From contig QHVT01000003.1 of assembly GCA_003223645.1 (NCBI GenBank), positions 310,001 to 374,000 on the forward strand: 64,000 nucleotides of DNA, written 5' to 3'. How positions within the stretch are numbered: position 1 is the stretch's first letter; each line of letters opens with the position of its first letter. The stretch is from Acidobacteriota bacterium. GTDB lineage: Bacteria > Acidobacteriota > Thermoanaerobaculia > Gp7-AA8. A program made the translations under genes and the position numbers. The notes under the pieces were generated by a model that worked only from the letters and a program-made list of their open reading frames with translations, ran no database searches and was not told the origin of the DNA. This document shows, piece by piece, positions 7,876 to 16,878 of this stretch.

Positions 7876-8439
7876 TCACGACGCGTTTGCCGGTTTCGCC
7901 GGCACCGGCGGCTGCGCCGGCTTTTGCGGGTCGACTTCCGTGGCAGGCTTCGTGCGCCGGCGGCCGAACTTCTTGATCCGGCTCATGGCCTCCACGTGAG
8001 GGAGCAGCTGCGCATGCGCCTCCTCGCGCACGAGCTGCTTGCTGACGTGATAGGCCTGCAGCACGACCCGGCCGAGGCGATGACGGCGCATGAGATTCGC
8101 CAGAGTCACGCCGCGGAGGATCGAGCGGAACTCGTTCTCCACGACCGACCAGCGCGACAACTCGTCCTCGGCCTGATGCAACTCCTCCGGCGAATTGCCG
8201 ATGGCGTGTTGCACGATCTCCGAGGAACCGACGGCGGTGATTGCGGCGCTGGTGAAGTCGATCGTCACCGACGCCTCGCGGCGGATCTGATGCACCTCGT
8301 TGCTCGGCAGTTGCACGAACTCGGGGATCTGCTCCCGGAGCACGCGCAGCTGTTCGACGACCTGCTCGGGCGTGAGCGGAGGCTTGTCCGAAGCCCCGGC
8401 CACACCGTTTTTCAATGAACTACCAAGGATAATAGACAT
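7876..8439 (-). CDS. Hypothetical protein, helical with Pro/Ala-rich tail
   Basis: 187 residues from ATG 8437-8439, chosen because GAAGGAAG lies just upstream; longer in-frame starts add only a Cys/Arg-rich stretch. The sequence begins MSIILGSSLKNGVAG, continues with predicted helices (LTPEQVVEQLRVLREQIPEF, SRWSVVENEFRSILRGVTLA) and a basic segment (SRIKKFGRRRTKPA), then a PxxPA-type tail. There is no signal peptide or membrane segment. I do not recognise the family. A hairpin follows the stop. Its neighbours (dead toxin, tandem array) give no hint to function. Confidence 0.6.
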   Translation of the reverse strand: MSIILGSSLKNGVAGASDKPPLTPEQVVEQLRVLREQIPEFVQLPSNEVHQIRREASVTIDFTSAAITAVGSSEIVQHAIGNSPEELHQAEDELSRWSVVENEFRSILRGVTLANLMRRHRLGRVVLQAYHVSKQLVREEAHAQLLPHVEAMSRIKKFGRRRTKPATEVDPQKPAQPPVPAKPANAS

Positions 8440-8864
8440 GGTTCTTCCTTCTTGTCCTCGAGGGACGGTAGTGAACCGGCGAACGCCTGGCCGCGCATCC
8501 GCCGATTCGGAGAAATGTTCCCCGAAGGTCCGGATCCCCGGGAGCCAAAACCGGCAAACGCAAAGCGACACGATTACCGGTCTACGCGTTGAGGCAAGTG
8601 CTGGAGGAGCTCCGGCTCAACTCCACGTTGGGGGCGACAGGGACACAACAAAACAAAAACCCGCTGTCGCCTCACGCTTGCCCGGGACGTACTAGGCTAC
8701 CCGTCGGTAGGTGTTTCCAGACCCTGCGCCATCTCGTCAGCAGCGTAACTCCGGCTGCCCGGGCGGCTGGGAAAAAAGATACTGCCGAACTCGCTGGGTG
8801 TCAAGGGGGGGCATCAAAAGAGGGGCATTAAAAGGTACCAACATTACGCGCGGATGGCCGGTTT
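8440..8864. other. Intergenic stretch without identified genes
   Basis: About 425 bp between the hypothetical gene and the tandem array. It should hold the promoter of the minus-strand gene (8439). I see no other gene, RNA or repeat. Confidence 0.5.
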
Positions 8865-9350
8865 GCGCACGTGGACCGGTCGTTCGCACGTGCGGATCGG
8901 CATTTCACGCGTGCGGAATGGTGGTTTGCGCGTGCGGAACGGCAGTCTGCGCGTGCGGAATGGCATTTCACGCGTGCGGATTGGCAGTTTGCGCGTGCGG
9001 ATCGGTGGTTTGCACGTGCGGATCGGTGGTTTGCACGTGCGGAACGGCAGTTCACGCGCGCGGATTGGCAGTTTGCGCGTGCGGAATGGCAGTTCACGCG
9101 TGCGGATCGGTAGTTTGCGCGTGCGGAACGGCAGTCTGCGCGTGGCGGATCGGCGGTCTGCGCGTGCGAATCGGTAGTTTGCACGTGCGGAACGGCATTT
9201 CACGCGTGCGGATCGGTGGTTTGCATGTGCAGAACGGCAGTTCGCGCGCGCCGGATCGGTGGTTTTCACGTGCGGAACGGCATTTTGCACGTGCGGATCG
9301 GTAGTTCGCGTGTGCGGATGGGCAGTTTGCGCGTGCGGCTCGGGAACCCC
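8865..9350. repeat. 21-bp tandem array, about 22-24 units
   Basis: Units begin GTGCGGA and follow the pattern GTGCGGAwyGGyrGTTTGCGC; unit junctions often read GCACGTGC or GCGCGTGC. Nearly all units are exactly 21 bp, with two insertions of one base near 9140 and 9250. Because 21 is a multiple of three, several frames on both strands stay open and give false heptapeptide 'proteins'. The 21-bp period equals about two helical turns, so each unit presents the same face of DNA. I see no CRISPR spacers: variation is confined to a few positions. Confidence 0.9.
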
Positions 9351-9705
9351 ATGGATGTGCGAGTACTATCCGGACGCCTATGTCGTTGCTCCGATCACAT
9401 CTTGCGGTGCAGCCGGTCTCGGTCGTCATCGGCACACCCTGATCGTCATCGGTTGCGCCGATACAATTACCGAATGACCGATCTGCGAAACGCGGAGCGG
9501 CGCGCACGGCGCGGCGAAGTCGATCGACTATCTCTTGCTCACCGCGCTGCCGCATGGGGTCGTGGAGCACTCTTTCTTCAGCCGCAGCGACCTGTGAGAT
9601 TCATTCGATCCACGATGGCTGAATACTATCCGCCAAGAAGCAGATGGAGCGCTCTACGTACCGGAACAGTTCGCGTTGCTCGACGTTTAACTCGCTGCGT
9701 TGCGC
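9351..9705. other. Intergenic region with possible decayed coding stretch
   Basis: After the array there is ~350 bp without a credible gene. One plus-strand frame carries SIDYLLLTALPHGVVEH, a TGA, then WLNTIRQEADGALYVPEQF and a TAA at about 9690. This looks like a short broken reading frame rather than a functional gene; I cannot name it. Confidence 0.35.
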
Positions 9706-11151
9706 TTAGTGCAACAGGCCCAGCAAGTCCCGCGCCCTCTGCGCAAGCCACAATAATGCGTCGCCAAGCTCCTTGATTGTTTGCGGACCAATAAGCAGCG
9801 CGACCAGGACGGCGATGACGAACTGATACCGCTGCTCGAGATGCGACACAAGGTTCTGGATCTGCAGGTTCAACTCCGAGTAAAGCGCTTCATTCCGCAG
9901 CATCGCTTGAAATCGACCGTACAGATACGCGCCCTGTGGCTTATGCGTGACTTCGGGGAACCAGAATTCATTCTGAAACCGGATGAAGCTTTTAGAGATT
10001 CGCCGCGCGGCAAACAAATTCCGGAAAAGGCTGGGGTTTCGCTGAACCAGATCGGCAAAGAAGAAGCTCAGCCTCATTTTGAGAAACAGAGACAATAAGT
10101 ACAGGCTCAGGTAGTCCGATTCTACATTGTGTGACAAAGTGTCAAGCGTAAACTTCTCCGATCGCGCTAAGAAAACCGTGTGCTCGGGCAGAGCGGCGGC
10201 TCGCCAGTTCAACCAGCGCGAGATGATGATTTCGCCGAAATCGTCAACCATGTCTTCACTCGGATAAAAGGCGGGATCGCTCAACTTGGTGAGTGTGGAG
10301 GTTTCGTACAAGACGCGATTCCAAGAGGAACTGAGGGGAGCGGATGGACCGCTTTCCAGTTCTCGTGCTGGGAGTGCGAGGAACGTGAACACCCGGAAAC
10401 GGTCGCCATGGGTCTGGCCATCGGGCCCAAACGTATACTGCGTTGACGCCGGCCTAGTGCGGATGGCACTGACGAATTCAGTCAAGCTCGTTACGGCGGG
10501 AGACGTCGAAGCGGTCCAACCTTGCAGCATAAATTCCAGAAGCTCCCTGCCATCCAATTCCACGCGTTCGGCCGACCGCCAAACAGCGACTTTCATGTTT
10601 ACACTGGGTGCGAACAGCGTGCTGACGCCATAAAGAAGGTCGTTCACGCGGTCTGCTTTAATCTCCGGATCTGCGGTGGCGACTTTGAGAACAATGAATC
10701 CAACATCCAACGGAAACAGAAGCAGATCGCTCCACTCAATATTAAATGTCAAGGGCTGCGACTCGCTCCCGCGCGCCACAAGCGTGAATGGGTTATGAGA
10801 TTTCAGGAGAGACTTGTCGAGCGTCAGATGAACCAGCGCGTCCTGTGCGGACTTCGTCAGCACCTGGCCCGTGTGAAGCTTCAGCAGCTTCTCGCGCCGC
10901 ACGGCAATATCTTTCGGGCTAGTTGGCCACGCAGGCACATCAGGAAACAGCAGGTCGCGAATGTATGGCAGGAAGAAGAATGTGTCGTCAAGGTGCCTTG
11001 CGAGAGCGTCACCTTCTAATCGATGCCACAAGTGCCGCCAGTTCGAAGCCGCGCCATCACCACCGCGGTTAGTCCGCCGAGGCAGCGAACGAAACGGATA
11101 GATCAGAAACGAGAAGTGGCGAGCCTGTTCGAGCTCCAGCGATTCACCCAT
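9706..11151 (-). CDS. Hypothetical protein with C-terminal membrane helix
   Basis: 481 residues from ATG 11149-11151, which follows a strong ribosome site (GGAGGAAGG); an upstream start would add 16 residues of unlikely sequence. It is largely soluble, with aromatic-rich segments (ARHFSFLIYPFRSL, SDYLSLYLLSLFLKMRLSFF), and ends with one hydrophobic helix (FVIAVLVALLIG) plus an amphipathic tail, so it is probably tail-anchored in the inner membrane. I recognise no family. The base composition is visibly more AT-rich than the flanking chromosome, as in the genes that follow. It is divergent from the nitroreductase, 228 bp away. Confidence 0.65.
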   Translation of the reverse strand: MGESLELEQARHFSFLIYPFRSLPRRTNRGGDGAASNWRHLWHRLEGDALARHLDDTFFFLPYIRDLLFPDVPAWPTSPKDIAVRREKLLKLHTGQVLTKSAQDALVHLTLDKSLLKSHNPFTLVARGSESQPLTFNIEWSDLLLFPLDVGFIVLKVATADPEIKADRVNDLLYGVSTLFAPSVNMKVAVWRSAERVELDGRELLEFMLQGWTASTSPAVTSLTEFVSAIRTRPASTQYTFGPDGQTHGDRFRVFTFLALPARELESGPSAPLSSSWNRVLYETSTLTKLSDPAFYPSEDMVDDFGEIIISRWLNWRAAALPEHTVFLARSEKFTLDTLSHNVESDYLSLYLLSLFLKMRLSFFFADLVQRNPSLFRNLFAARRISKSFIRFQNEFWFPEVTHKPQGAYLYGRFQAMLRNEALYSELNLQIQNLVSHLEQRYQFVIAVLVALLIGPQTIKELGDALLWLAQRARDLLGLLH

Positions 11152-11379
11152 TCTTTCCCTCCTTCCTCCGAGGCTAAATACGAGGTAGAATAACAGCACT
11201 CAGCAACCAAGCAGCTTTCAATAACACTTTGCGCGATGAGTGGGAGTGTCGTGACCGAGCGCCATTTTGGACTTCGGTTGCGCGAGAGAGCCTGCGTTCG
11301 GAATACGGGATGATAGGGCGCGCCGCCGTTTGTCGCGCACGACAAGGTTGATTTCGCCGGGCAGATCAGAGACGATCAT

Positions 11380-12084
11380 ATGTTGGGAAGCGATGTCATA
11401 GCGCTGATACGAAATCGTCGGAGCATTCGCGAATTCGTTGAACGGCCGGTCGCAAAAGAGCTCATCGAGCTAATCGTTGAATGCGGCTTGGCTGCGCCTT
11501 CTTCTAAGAACAGCAACCCTTGGTTCATCGTCACGGCCTCAGGTGACGACAAGAACAGGATTGTGGGCTGGCTGGAGGAGGCGTCTAATACTCCTGTCGG
11601 CGTCACCGAGCGCGCCCCGATTGACCCCATGACAGGCGTGACGAAAGAAGGTGTTTCGGATACGGTTGAGGAGTCAATCTCCACGATGAGGCAGTGCGAT
11701 ACGCTGTTGCTGCTCTTTAACCGTGGGCCATTTTCGCGAGGTGCCGAGACCATTGCGACGCTGATTGAGAAAGGTGGCCAACGATCGATCATTGGCAAGG
11801 CTCTCTATGGTTATGCCGGTGAGATTCTCGGTATCGGAGCGGCGGCCGAGAACATGCTGTTGGCGGCACGCGCCCTCGGACTCGGCGGGGTTTATATCGC
11901 GGATTCCTATCCAGCCAGACAGAGTATCAAGGCAAGCCTCGGTACGTCCAAGGAGCTGGTCGGCGTCATCGCATTAGGTTATCCCGCCTATGATGCGCCT
12001 CCGCGGGAATTGCGGCGAACGTTGACGGCCTCGTGGCAGGATGCGGTGGGGGCCATCGATAAAAGTCTCTCTGAGCTGGACTGA
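11380..12084 (+). CDS. Nitroreductase-family flavoprotein
   Basis: 234 residues. FMN-contact motifs are visible: NRRSIREF (residues 12-19) and AAPSSKNSNPW (~39-49), then LGIGAAAENMLLAARALGLGG near the C-terminus and GYPAYDAPP. The family uses FMN and NAD(P)H to reduce nitro, quinone or enone groups, and some members act as dehydrogenases in peptide or small-molecule biosynthesis. An insertion at residues ~65-105 is longer than in the smallest members. It is first in a plus-strand series with the radical SAM gene 80 bp downstream, so a biosynthetic role is plausible but inferred. Confidence 0.85.
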   Translation: MLGSDVIALIRNRRSIREFVERPVAKELIELIVECGLAAPSSKNSNPWFIVTASGDDKNRIVGWLEEASNTPVGVTERAPIDPMTGVTKEGVSDTVEESISTMRQCDTLLLLFNRGPFSRGAETIATLIEKGGQRSIIGKALYGYAGEILGIGAAAENMLLAARALGLGGVYIADSYPARQSIKASLGTSKELVGVIALGYPAYDAPPRELRRTLTASWQDAVGAIDKSLSELD

Positions 12085-12164
12085 TCAATGATTGGTGACA
12101 TTTCTACGGACTGTGCCACTTCGGTCCACCACAATGACCGATCGGTGTCGCGAAAGCGGGTGCA

Positions 12165-13271
12165 ATGCTGAAAGCCGTCGAGCGTCTCAAAATAGAACTG
12201 ATGACTCATGGATTGACCATCGGCGAGGCGGCCCGGCAGCAATTGCAAGGGGCCGGGCTGCGGCCGCTGACCTTGGCCGACTATGCCTCCACCTCCGGGG
12301 TTTCAATGTGCTTGGAAGAGGAGATCTGGGTCAACGCCCCGATCGTCGACTTTAACCCGAACTTCGTCACGCAACCGGCTGGTGAACTGGTCTGGGAATC
12401 TGGCTGCTTCCAAGTCAGAAACCGCGATATCGAGGTGACCGCGTCGCCGGTACCGGTGCCGGATTATCACGACAAAACCAATGCGTGGGGTGAGAAGTAC
12501 ACGTCGTATGCGATTACCCACACGGACCGCGTCCGCATCTCGCCGATCCAGGGATGCGCCATTACCTGCCAGTTCTGCGATCTTCCGTATGAGTACAGAT
12601 ATGCCACAAAGCGAATCGCCGGTCTGATCGATTCCGTTGCGTGCGCCGCCGGCGATCCACTTGTAAAGGCGCAACACGTCCTCATCTCGGGCGGCACACC
12701 CCGACCCGAGGACTATTCTTACGAGAATGAGGTCTATGAACAGACGTGTCAGGCATTCCCTGGACTCGACATCGATGTGATGATGGCGCCGATGCCGGGC
12801 TTGCTGGATCCTACTCGGCTCAAAGCAGTCGGGATTCACAGCCTATCGATCAATCTCGAACTATTCGGCGAGGAGCGAGCCAGGAAGGTCATGAGCGGAA
12901 AGGCCAGACTATCTCGTCAGAGCCTGCTCGCATTCATCGAGGGCGCGGTCGATGTCTTTGGATGCGGGCGTGTGCGGTCACTGCTTATGCTGGGATTGGA
13001 GCCGCTGGAGGATACGCTCCGTGCGGTCGAGTGTTTGGCAGAACGTGGATGCGATCCTGTACTCAGTCCGTTCCGACCAGATCCGTCGACGCCGCTTCGC
13101 GCACTCGCTCCGCCGCGAACGAACCTTCTCATCGCCGCGTATGAAGGCGCGCGTGACATTCTGGAGAGATATCCTGACGTCAGGCTGGGGCCCCGTTGTA
13201 TTCCGTGCCAGCACAATACGCTAACGTTTCCGGATGGAACCGACGCATACTACTATTCAGAGGCCAAGTGA
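12165..13271 (+). CDS. Radical SAM enzyme of unassigned function
   Basis: 368 residues. The [4Fe-4S]/SAM motif is CAITCQFC (C-x3-C-x2-C, ~residues 130-137), followed by the GGTPRPE strand typical of the SAM-binding edge. An N-terminal extension of ~120 residues precedes the barrel, and a C-terminal RCIPCQHNTLTF adds a possible auxiliary C-x2-C site. The barrel segment with ISGGTP and LLMLGLEPLEDTL recalls biotin-synthase/lipoyl-synthase-like AdoMet radical folds, but I cannot name the product. The stop overlaps the ATG of the carbamoyltransferase (TGATG), implying coupled expression and a shared pathway. Confidence 0.85.
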   Translation: MLKAVERLKIELMTHGLTIGEAARQQLQGAGLRPLTLADYASTSGVSMCLEEEIWVNAPIVDFNPNFVTQPAGELVWESGCFQVRNRDIEVTASPVPVPDYHDKTNAWGEKYTSYAITHTDRVRISPIQGCAITCQFCDLPYEYRYATKRIAGLIDSVACAAGDPLVKAQHVLISGGTPRPEDYSYENEVYEQTCQAFPGLDIDVMMAPMPGLLDPTRLKAVGIHSLSINLELFGEERARKVMSGKARLSRQSLLAFIEGAVDVFGCGRVRSLLMLGLEPLEDTLRAVECLAERGCDPVLSPFRPDPSTPLRALAPPRTNLLIAAYEGARDILERYPDVRLGPRCIPCQHNTLTFPDGTDAYYYSEAK

Positions 13272-14212
13272 TGCGTCACCTTGGTGCGATCGCGGACCTT
13301 TCATCGGCCGAGGTACTTCAGATTCTCGATCGTTCCGAGGAAATGCGCAGCGGGGCGCGGTCGCTCATAGGGGCCGGCCGCGTTCTGACACTCGCGTTCT
13401 TCCAGGCCTCCACACGCACGAGAATCGGGTTTGCGTCCGCGGGCGTCCGGCTGGGATTTGGCACGGTTGATCTTCTTGCGGAACGTTACGACTTGCGAAT
13501 GTCTTCGTCTGAATCGCTGGAAGATACAATTCGGGTTGTCTCCGCGTACAGTGACGCATTGGTGCTGCGGCACCCGGCGAATGATGCATGGACAACTGCG
13601 GTCACAGATGTGAGCTGCCCGATAATCAATGGCGGCAATGGCAACGGAGAGCATCCAACGCAAGCGCTCATTGACCTGTTCGCGATTCGTCGCGCGCTCG
13701 GACGGCTCGACGGCTTAACAGTAGGAATCGTCGGAGACATTCGAGGCAGTCGATCAGCGCATTCGCTTATGAGAGCACTGTCGCGTCTCGTACCGAAGGA
13801 GATCCGTCTCATGGGACCCGCCCTTCGTGTTGATACCACAGACGCGAGTACATGGTGTGCAGGCGTGACGGAGCAAGTCACCGTACTTCATCACCTGAGT
13901 CTTCGAAATTTGGACGTCATTTACGTCGCGGGACTACCTCCGGGTACGGGCGCCGATCGTCTCCCGGACGCGGAGAGGGAGCGGTTCGCGCTCACTCCTC
14001 AGTGTCTCAGACAGCTTCCCGATACTGGCGTGGTTCTATGCCCATTGCCGCGGATTGATGAGATTGCGCTCGAGATCGACAGTGATAGCCGCGCGCGGTT
14101 CTTTGAGCAGAGTGACGATGGATTATGGGTGAGAATGGCCGTTCTAGAACGCGCCACCAGTCATTCAAAAACCCCAGCGCGGAGCATGCGTTTTGCTGAC
14201 GTATCAGGTTAG
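13271..14212 (+). CDS. Aspartate carbamoyltransferase-like enzyme
   Basis: 313 residues from ATG 13271-13273, overlapping the radical SAM stop. Carbamoyl-phosphate motifs are present: FQASTRTRIGF (S-T-R-T loop), HPTQALIDL, and SDALVLRHP. The C-terminal half has GIVGDIRGSRSAHSLMRAL and CPLPRIDEIALEIDSD...FEQSDDGLWVRMAVL, closely like the PyrB aspartate-site loop. It transfers a carbamoyl group to an amine. No pyrI, pyrC or other pyrimidine gene is nearby, and it is fused by translation to a radical SAM gene, so it is more likely a pathway enzyme for a specialised product than the housekeeping PyrB. That role is inference. Confidence 0.85.
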   Translation: MRHLGAIADLSSAEVLQILDRSEEMRSGARSLIGAGRVLTLAFFQASTRTRIGFASAGVRLGFGTVDLLAERYDLRMSSSESLEDTIRVVSAYSDALVLRHPANDAWTTAVTDVSCPIINGGNGNGEHPTQALIDLFAIRRALGRLDGLTVGIVGDIRGSRSAHSLMRALSRLVPKEIRLMGPALRVDTTDASTWCAGVTEQVTVLHHLSLRNLDVIYVAGLPPGTGADRLPDAERERFALTPQCLRQLPDTGVVLCPLPRIDEIALEIDSDSRARFFEQSDDGLWVRMAVLERATSHSKTPARSMRFADVSG

Positions 14213-14250
14213 AGTCGCCGCGAGGCTAGTTTAAGACATAGGGGGCCCCG

Positions 14251-16878
14251 ATGAGTAGTGTGAAGCCGAGCCGGACCTTGAAAGACGTACCGACGGAAGG
14301 GCTACCTGAGGACCTGCTGTCCGCTATCGAGAGCGCGATCAACGACACTGGTCGCAATCTGGAGTCCATGTCGTCATTCGTATCGCTGCTTGAACTTGGA
14401 GAGCGTTCGCTCGAACACCTGAGGAACCTTGCACTGTCAGAGTACCTGTTCAGTTGTAGCGACGCCCCGAGCTTTCACCAGGTCAAGTCGACATCGCAGC
14501 AGCTGACGGCGAAGTCATCGGCGGGATTGTCTCTAAATCTGCTCAACGTTTGCCTGACTGCACTTCATGCGCGACACCGGAAACAACAAGATTCGCGTTT
14601 CGTGTTGATGAGTACTGATTTATCAACTCATGATGTGCGAGAAGTTGAACCGTTCTGTTCGACGTGGGAAGCGATAAAGCAGCGTTGGTTGACTGCGCAG
14701 GGTCCCGTGCAAGAGTACCGTTCAATTATCGCCCAGCGAGTCACGTCGAAACGGTTTACATTGTTTATGTTTCTAGAGTGCATAGTGAATTGCCGGAATG
14801 CGTTCGCCCATAGACACTCATGGGCCATAAGAGAAGGTTCACCTCCGTTAAATCTATTTCTCAATGAGGATTTCTACGCGACGATCAATCCTCTTCTTGA
14901 GGTGGCGCTAACGGCGTACCTTGAGTACATCGGAGATGTTCTTGCTCGTTACCTCTCCTGTAGGGTTCTTGAAGTCAAAGTCATGACGGATGGATCTGAA
15001 AAGATTGCCAGCGTCGAGACAGCACGTCGTCAGAAGGTGCACAACCAGATTCCGGTGCTGAACCAGCATGTCGGTTCCGGAACTCGGTGGTTCGTCGACT
15101 TGACGACTCGGCAATTTTGCTTTCCGGCCGTGCGACCGACAGAAGTAAATAAGTTAGAGGAGCCTCTGTCGCTTACCGGGCAGTCCAGAGTGAGGAGTTC
15201 AGCCGCGGATCGTGACTCTTCGCCTAATGCCAACTCCCTGCAGAGTGACGTGCGTAAGGGGTTGCTTACACCCGTGCTGGGGCCAGGCTGTTATCGTGTA
15301 AGAAGCAACCTGTCGCGAGGGCGAGCGCACGTCGAGGAGCGCGCAGAACGACTTCGTCAAGTGTTCACGCGAGGAACACCTGAACAAGACTATGTGGATT
15401 CCGTCGTTGCGTCAAAACTTGGAGCGGCTGACCATGCGGTCGTGCTTGAGACGTTTGGAGTCGCAGATCCGCTCCCATTCGAGAAGAAAGAGTTGCTTAA
15501 GCTTCAGGCGGCTCTTGTGTGTCTGGGGGTCATACTCACCAGAAGCTTCGGCGAAGCGATTGGTAAACGGGTGGAGGCGATTGTCGACGTATTCGAGTTT
15601 TCCGTGACGATCGAATCACAAGAGGCGAAGCGCAAAATTGGGAGCCTGCTCGACCAGACCTTTGAGGCAGCCCAGAAGCTGTGCGATGCTCCTGGCGTCC
15701 AGGGAAACAGCATCAAACTCGGGCTTGGCGCGGTAGGGATTCGGCGAAGATTGGAAGTATTAAAGACGACCCTAACGCAGCCGACCTCGTCGCTAAATGT
15801 TCCGCTCACGCTACTCGAATGGGTAGGGGATCTGGTTTGGCACACGCTTCGTTTCTGCGCGCCAATGTACCCGGCGCCAGACGACTTAGCCTTTCAACTG
15901 TCCGTGTGTCAACCAGAAGCCCCTACGGCCAGTCGAAGGCCGACAGTCGGTGCGGCAGCGTCAGTCTTCGATCAAGAGGACCTCGCGCTCACCATTCAGA
16001 AATGGTTGCGGACATGGGCGCCGGCCGATCGTTATGACTCGACCGCATTTGATGAAGCCATCGCCCGGGCGCTCGTCCATGCTCTTCCGCGAGACGACGG
16101 CGGGCTTACCGGGACTTCCACGCGGCAGATGGTGAGAAGCAACGTTCGCTTCGTGCCGATCGCGCTTGACACGACCTTCGAGGACGGTCTGGAGCGCGTC
16201 TTTAGAGAGCGTGGAATGCCCCATCACGTGGCATTTCCAGCGAAGGTGACTTACGAGGACCCCGAGGACGACGATAGGCCGAAGGAATGTTGGATTCTGT
16301 ATTCGGACTCCGGCGGCGGCGACGTTAGGTGGGTGTACCTAGCGAGTGACAAGGAGAAGTCTAGCGGCGGTCAAAGCCTAGAAACAATGCGCTTTAAAGG
16401 ACCCTTAATCGTAAAGCTGAATGGTGCGCCGCTTACGCCGCTGCCATCCGGTGACGAACTTGGTGGCCTACAGCACATCGGCGTCGCATCCGTGGCTCAC
16501 CGGGTAGTAGCATCCTATTCCGAAGTTATGCGCGCTCTGGGTCCAGACTCCGCGCTGCCCGCTGGTCTAGAAGGGCTTTTGGCGCTGCGAAAAGAAAGCC
16601 GCCGCAGAATTCTTTGCTTTTTGGGATTTCGACTGACCGATTCGAATAGCCGGTTACGGATCTACGGGCTGCGGCGTGGCGACTCAGCGCAATCCAGCGG
16701 GAGTGACGGGCCGTTCCGAATTCTGTTTGTGGACTCTCCGAGAGATCCAGTGCAGCACGCGTTTCTAAAGCTCGATCAGAGTCTGCTCGAAGCTACTCTT
16801 GAGGACGTCGCAATCCTTATCCGGGACACTGATGATCTATCGGCCCTCCCGGAAAAACTCTCCGGAGAAACGCGATGA
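14251..16878 (+). CDS. Large protein with HEPN-like motif and SIR2-like segments
   Basis: 875 residues, start ATG 14251 after a purine-rich AGGGGG. The N-terminal third is helical and contains RNAFAH (R182-H187), the Rx4H motif of HEPN ribonuclease folds. The middle and C-terminal parts match landmarks of bacterial SIR2-like NAD-binding proteins: LLTPVLGPGCY (338-348), IVKLNG (720-725, where the usual KLHG has Asn for His) and ILCFLGFRLTDSNSRL (787-802). The stop overlaps the start of the nSTAND gene (ATGA), so effector and sensor are probably co-translated. Both domain calls rest on short motifs and need profile searches; the Asn for His could mean altered catalysis. Confidence 0.6.
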   Translation: MSSVKPSRTLKDVPTEGLPEDLLSAIESAINDTGRNLESMSSFVSLLELGERSLEHLRNLALSEYLFSCSDAPSFHQVKSTSQQLTAKSSAGLSLNLLNVCLTALHARHRKQQDSRFVLMSTDLSTHDVREVEPFCSTWEAIKQRWLTAQGPVQEYRSIIAQRVTSKRFTLFMFLECIVNCRNAFAHRHSWAIREGSPPLNLFLNEDFYATINPLLEVALTAYLEYIGDVLARYLSCRVLEVKVMTDGSEKIASVETARRQKVHNQIPVLNQHVGSGTRWFVDLTTRQFCFPAVRPTEVNKLEEPLSLTGQSRVRSSAADRDSSPNANSLQSDVRKGLLTPVLGPGCYRVRSNLSRGRAHVEERAERLRQVFTRGTPEQDYVDSVVASKLGAADHAVVLETFGVADPLPFEKKELLKLQAALVCLGVILTRSFGEAIGKRVEAIVDVFEFSVTIESQEAKRKIGSLLDQTFEAAQKLCDAPGVQGNSIKLGLGAVGIRRRLEVLKTTLTQPTSSLNVPLTLLEWVGDLVWHTLRFCAPMYPAPDDLAFQLSVCQPEAPTASRRPTVGAAASVFDQEDLALTIQKWLRTWAPADRYDSTAFDEAIARALVHALPRDDGGLTGTSTRQMVRSNVRFVPIALDTTFEDGLERVFRERGMPHHVAFPAKVTYEDPEDDDRPKECWILYSDSGGGDVRWVYLASDKEKSSGGQSLETMRFKGPLIVKLNGAPLTPLPSGDELGGLQHIGVASVAHRVVASYSEVMRALGPDSALPAGLEGLLALRKESRRRILCFLGFRLTDSNSRLRIYGLRRGDSAQSSGSDGPFRILFVDSPRDPVQHAFLKLDQSLLEATLEDVAILIRDTDDLSALPEKLSGETR

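Noticed and set aside
8828-9304. Long open frames on both strands across the 21-bp array, giving heptapeptide-repeat 'proteins'
   Set aside because: The unit length is a multiple of three, so several frames stay open by chance; there are no ribosome sites, and the residues merely repeat the DNA period.
8865-9350. CRISPR array
   Set aside because: Units are contiguous with only point variation; there are no unique spacers and no cas genes.
9481-9690. Small functional gene before the orphan protein
   Set aside because: The most protein-like frame has an internal TGA and no ribosome site; treated as decayed sequence.
13271-14212. Housekeeping pyrB
   Set aside because: No pyrimidine genes adjoin, it is coupled to a radical SAM gene, and composition matches the accessory region; still possible but not preferred.
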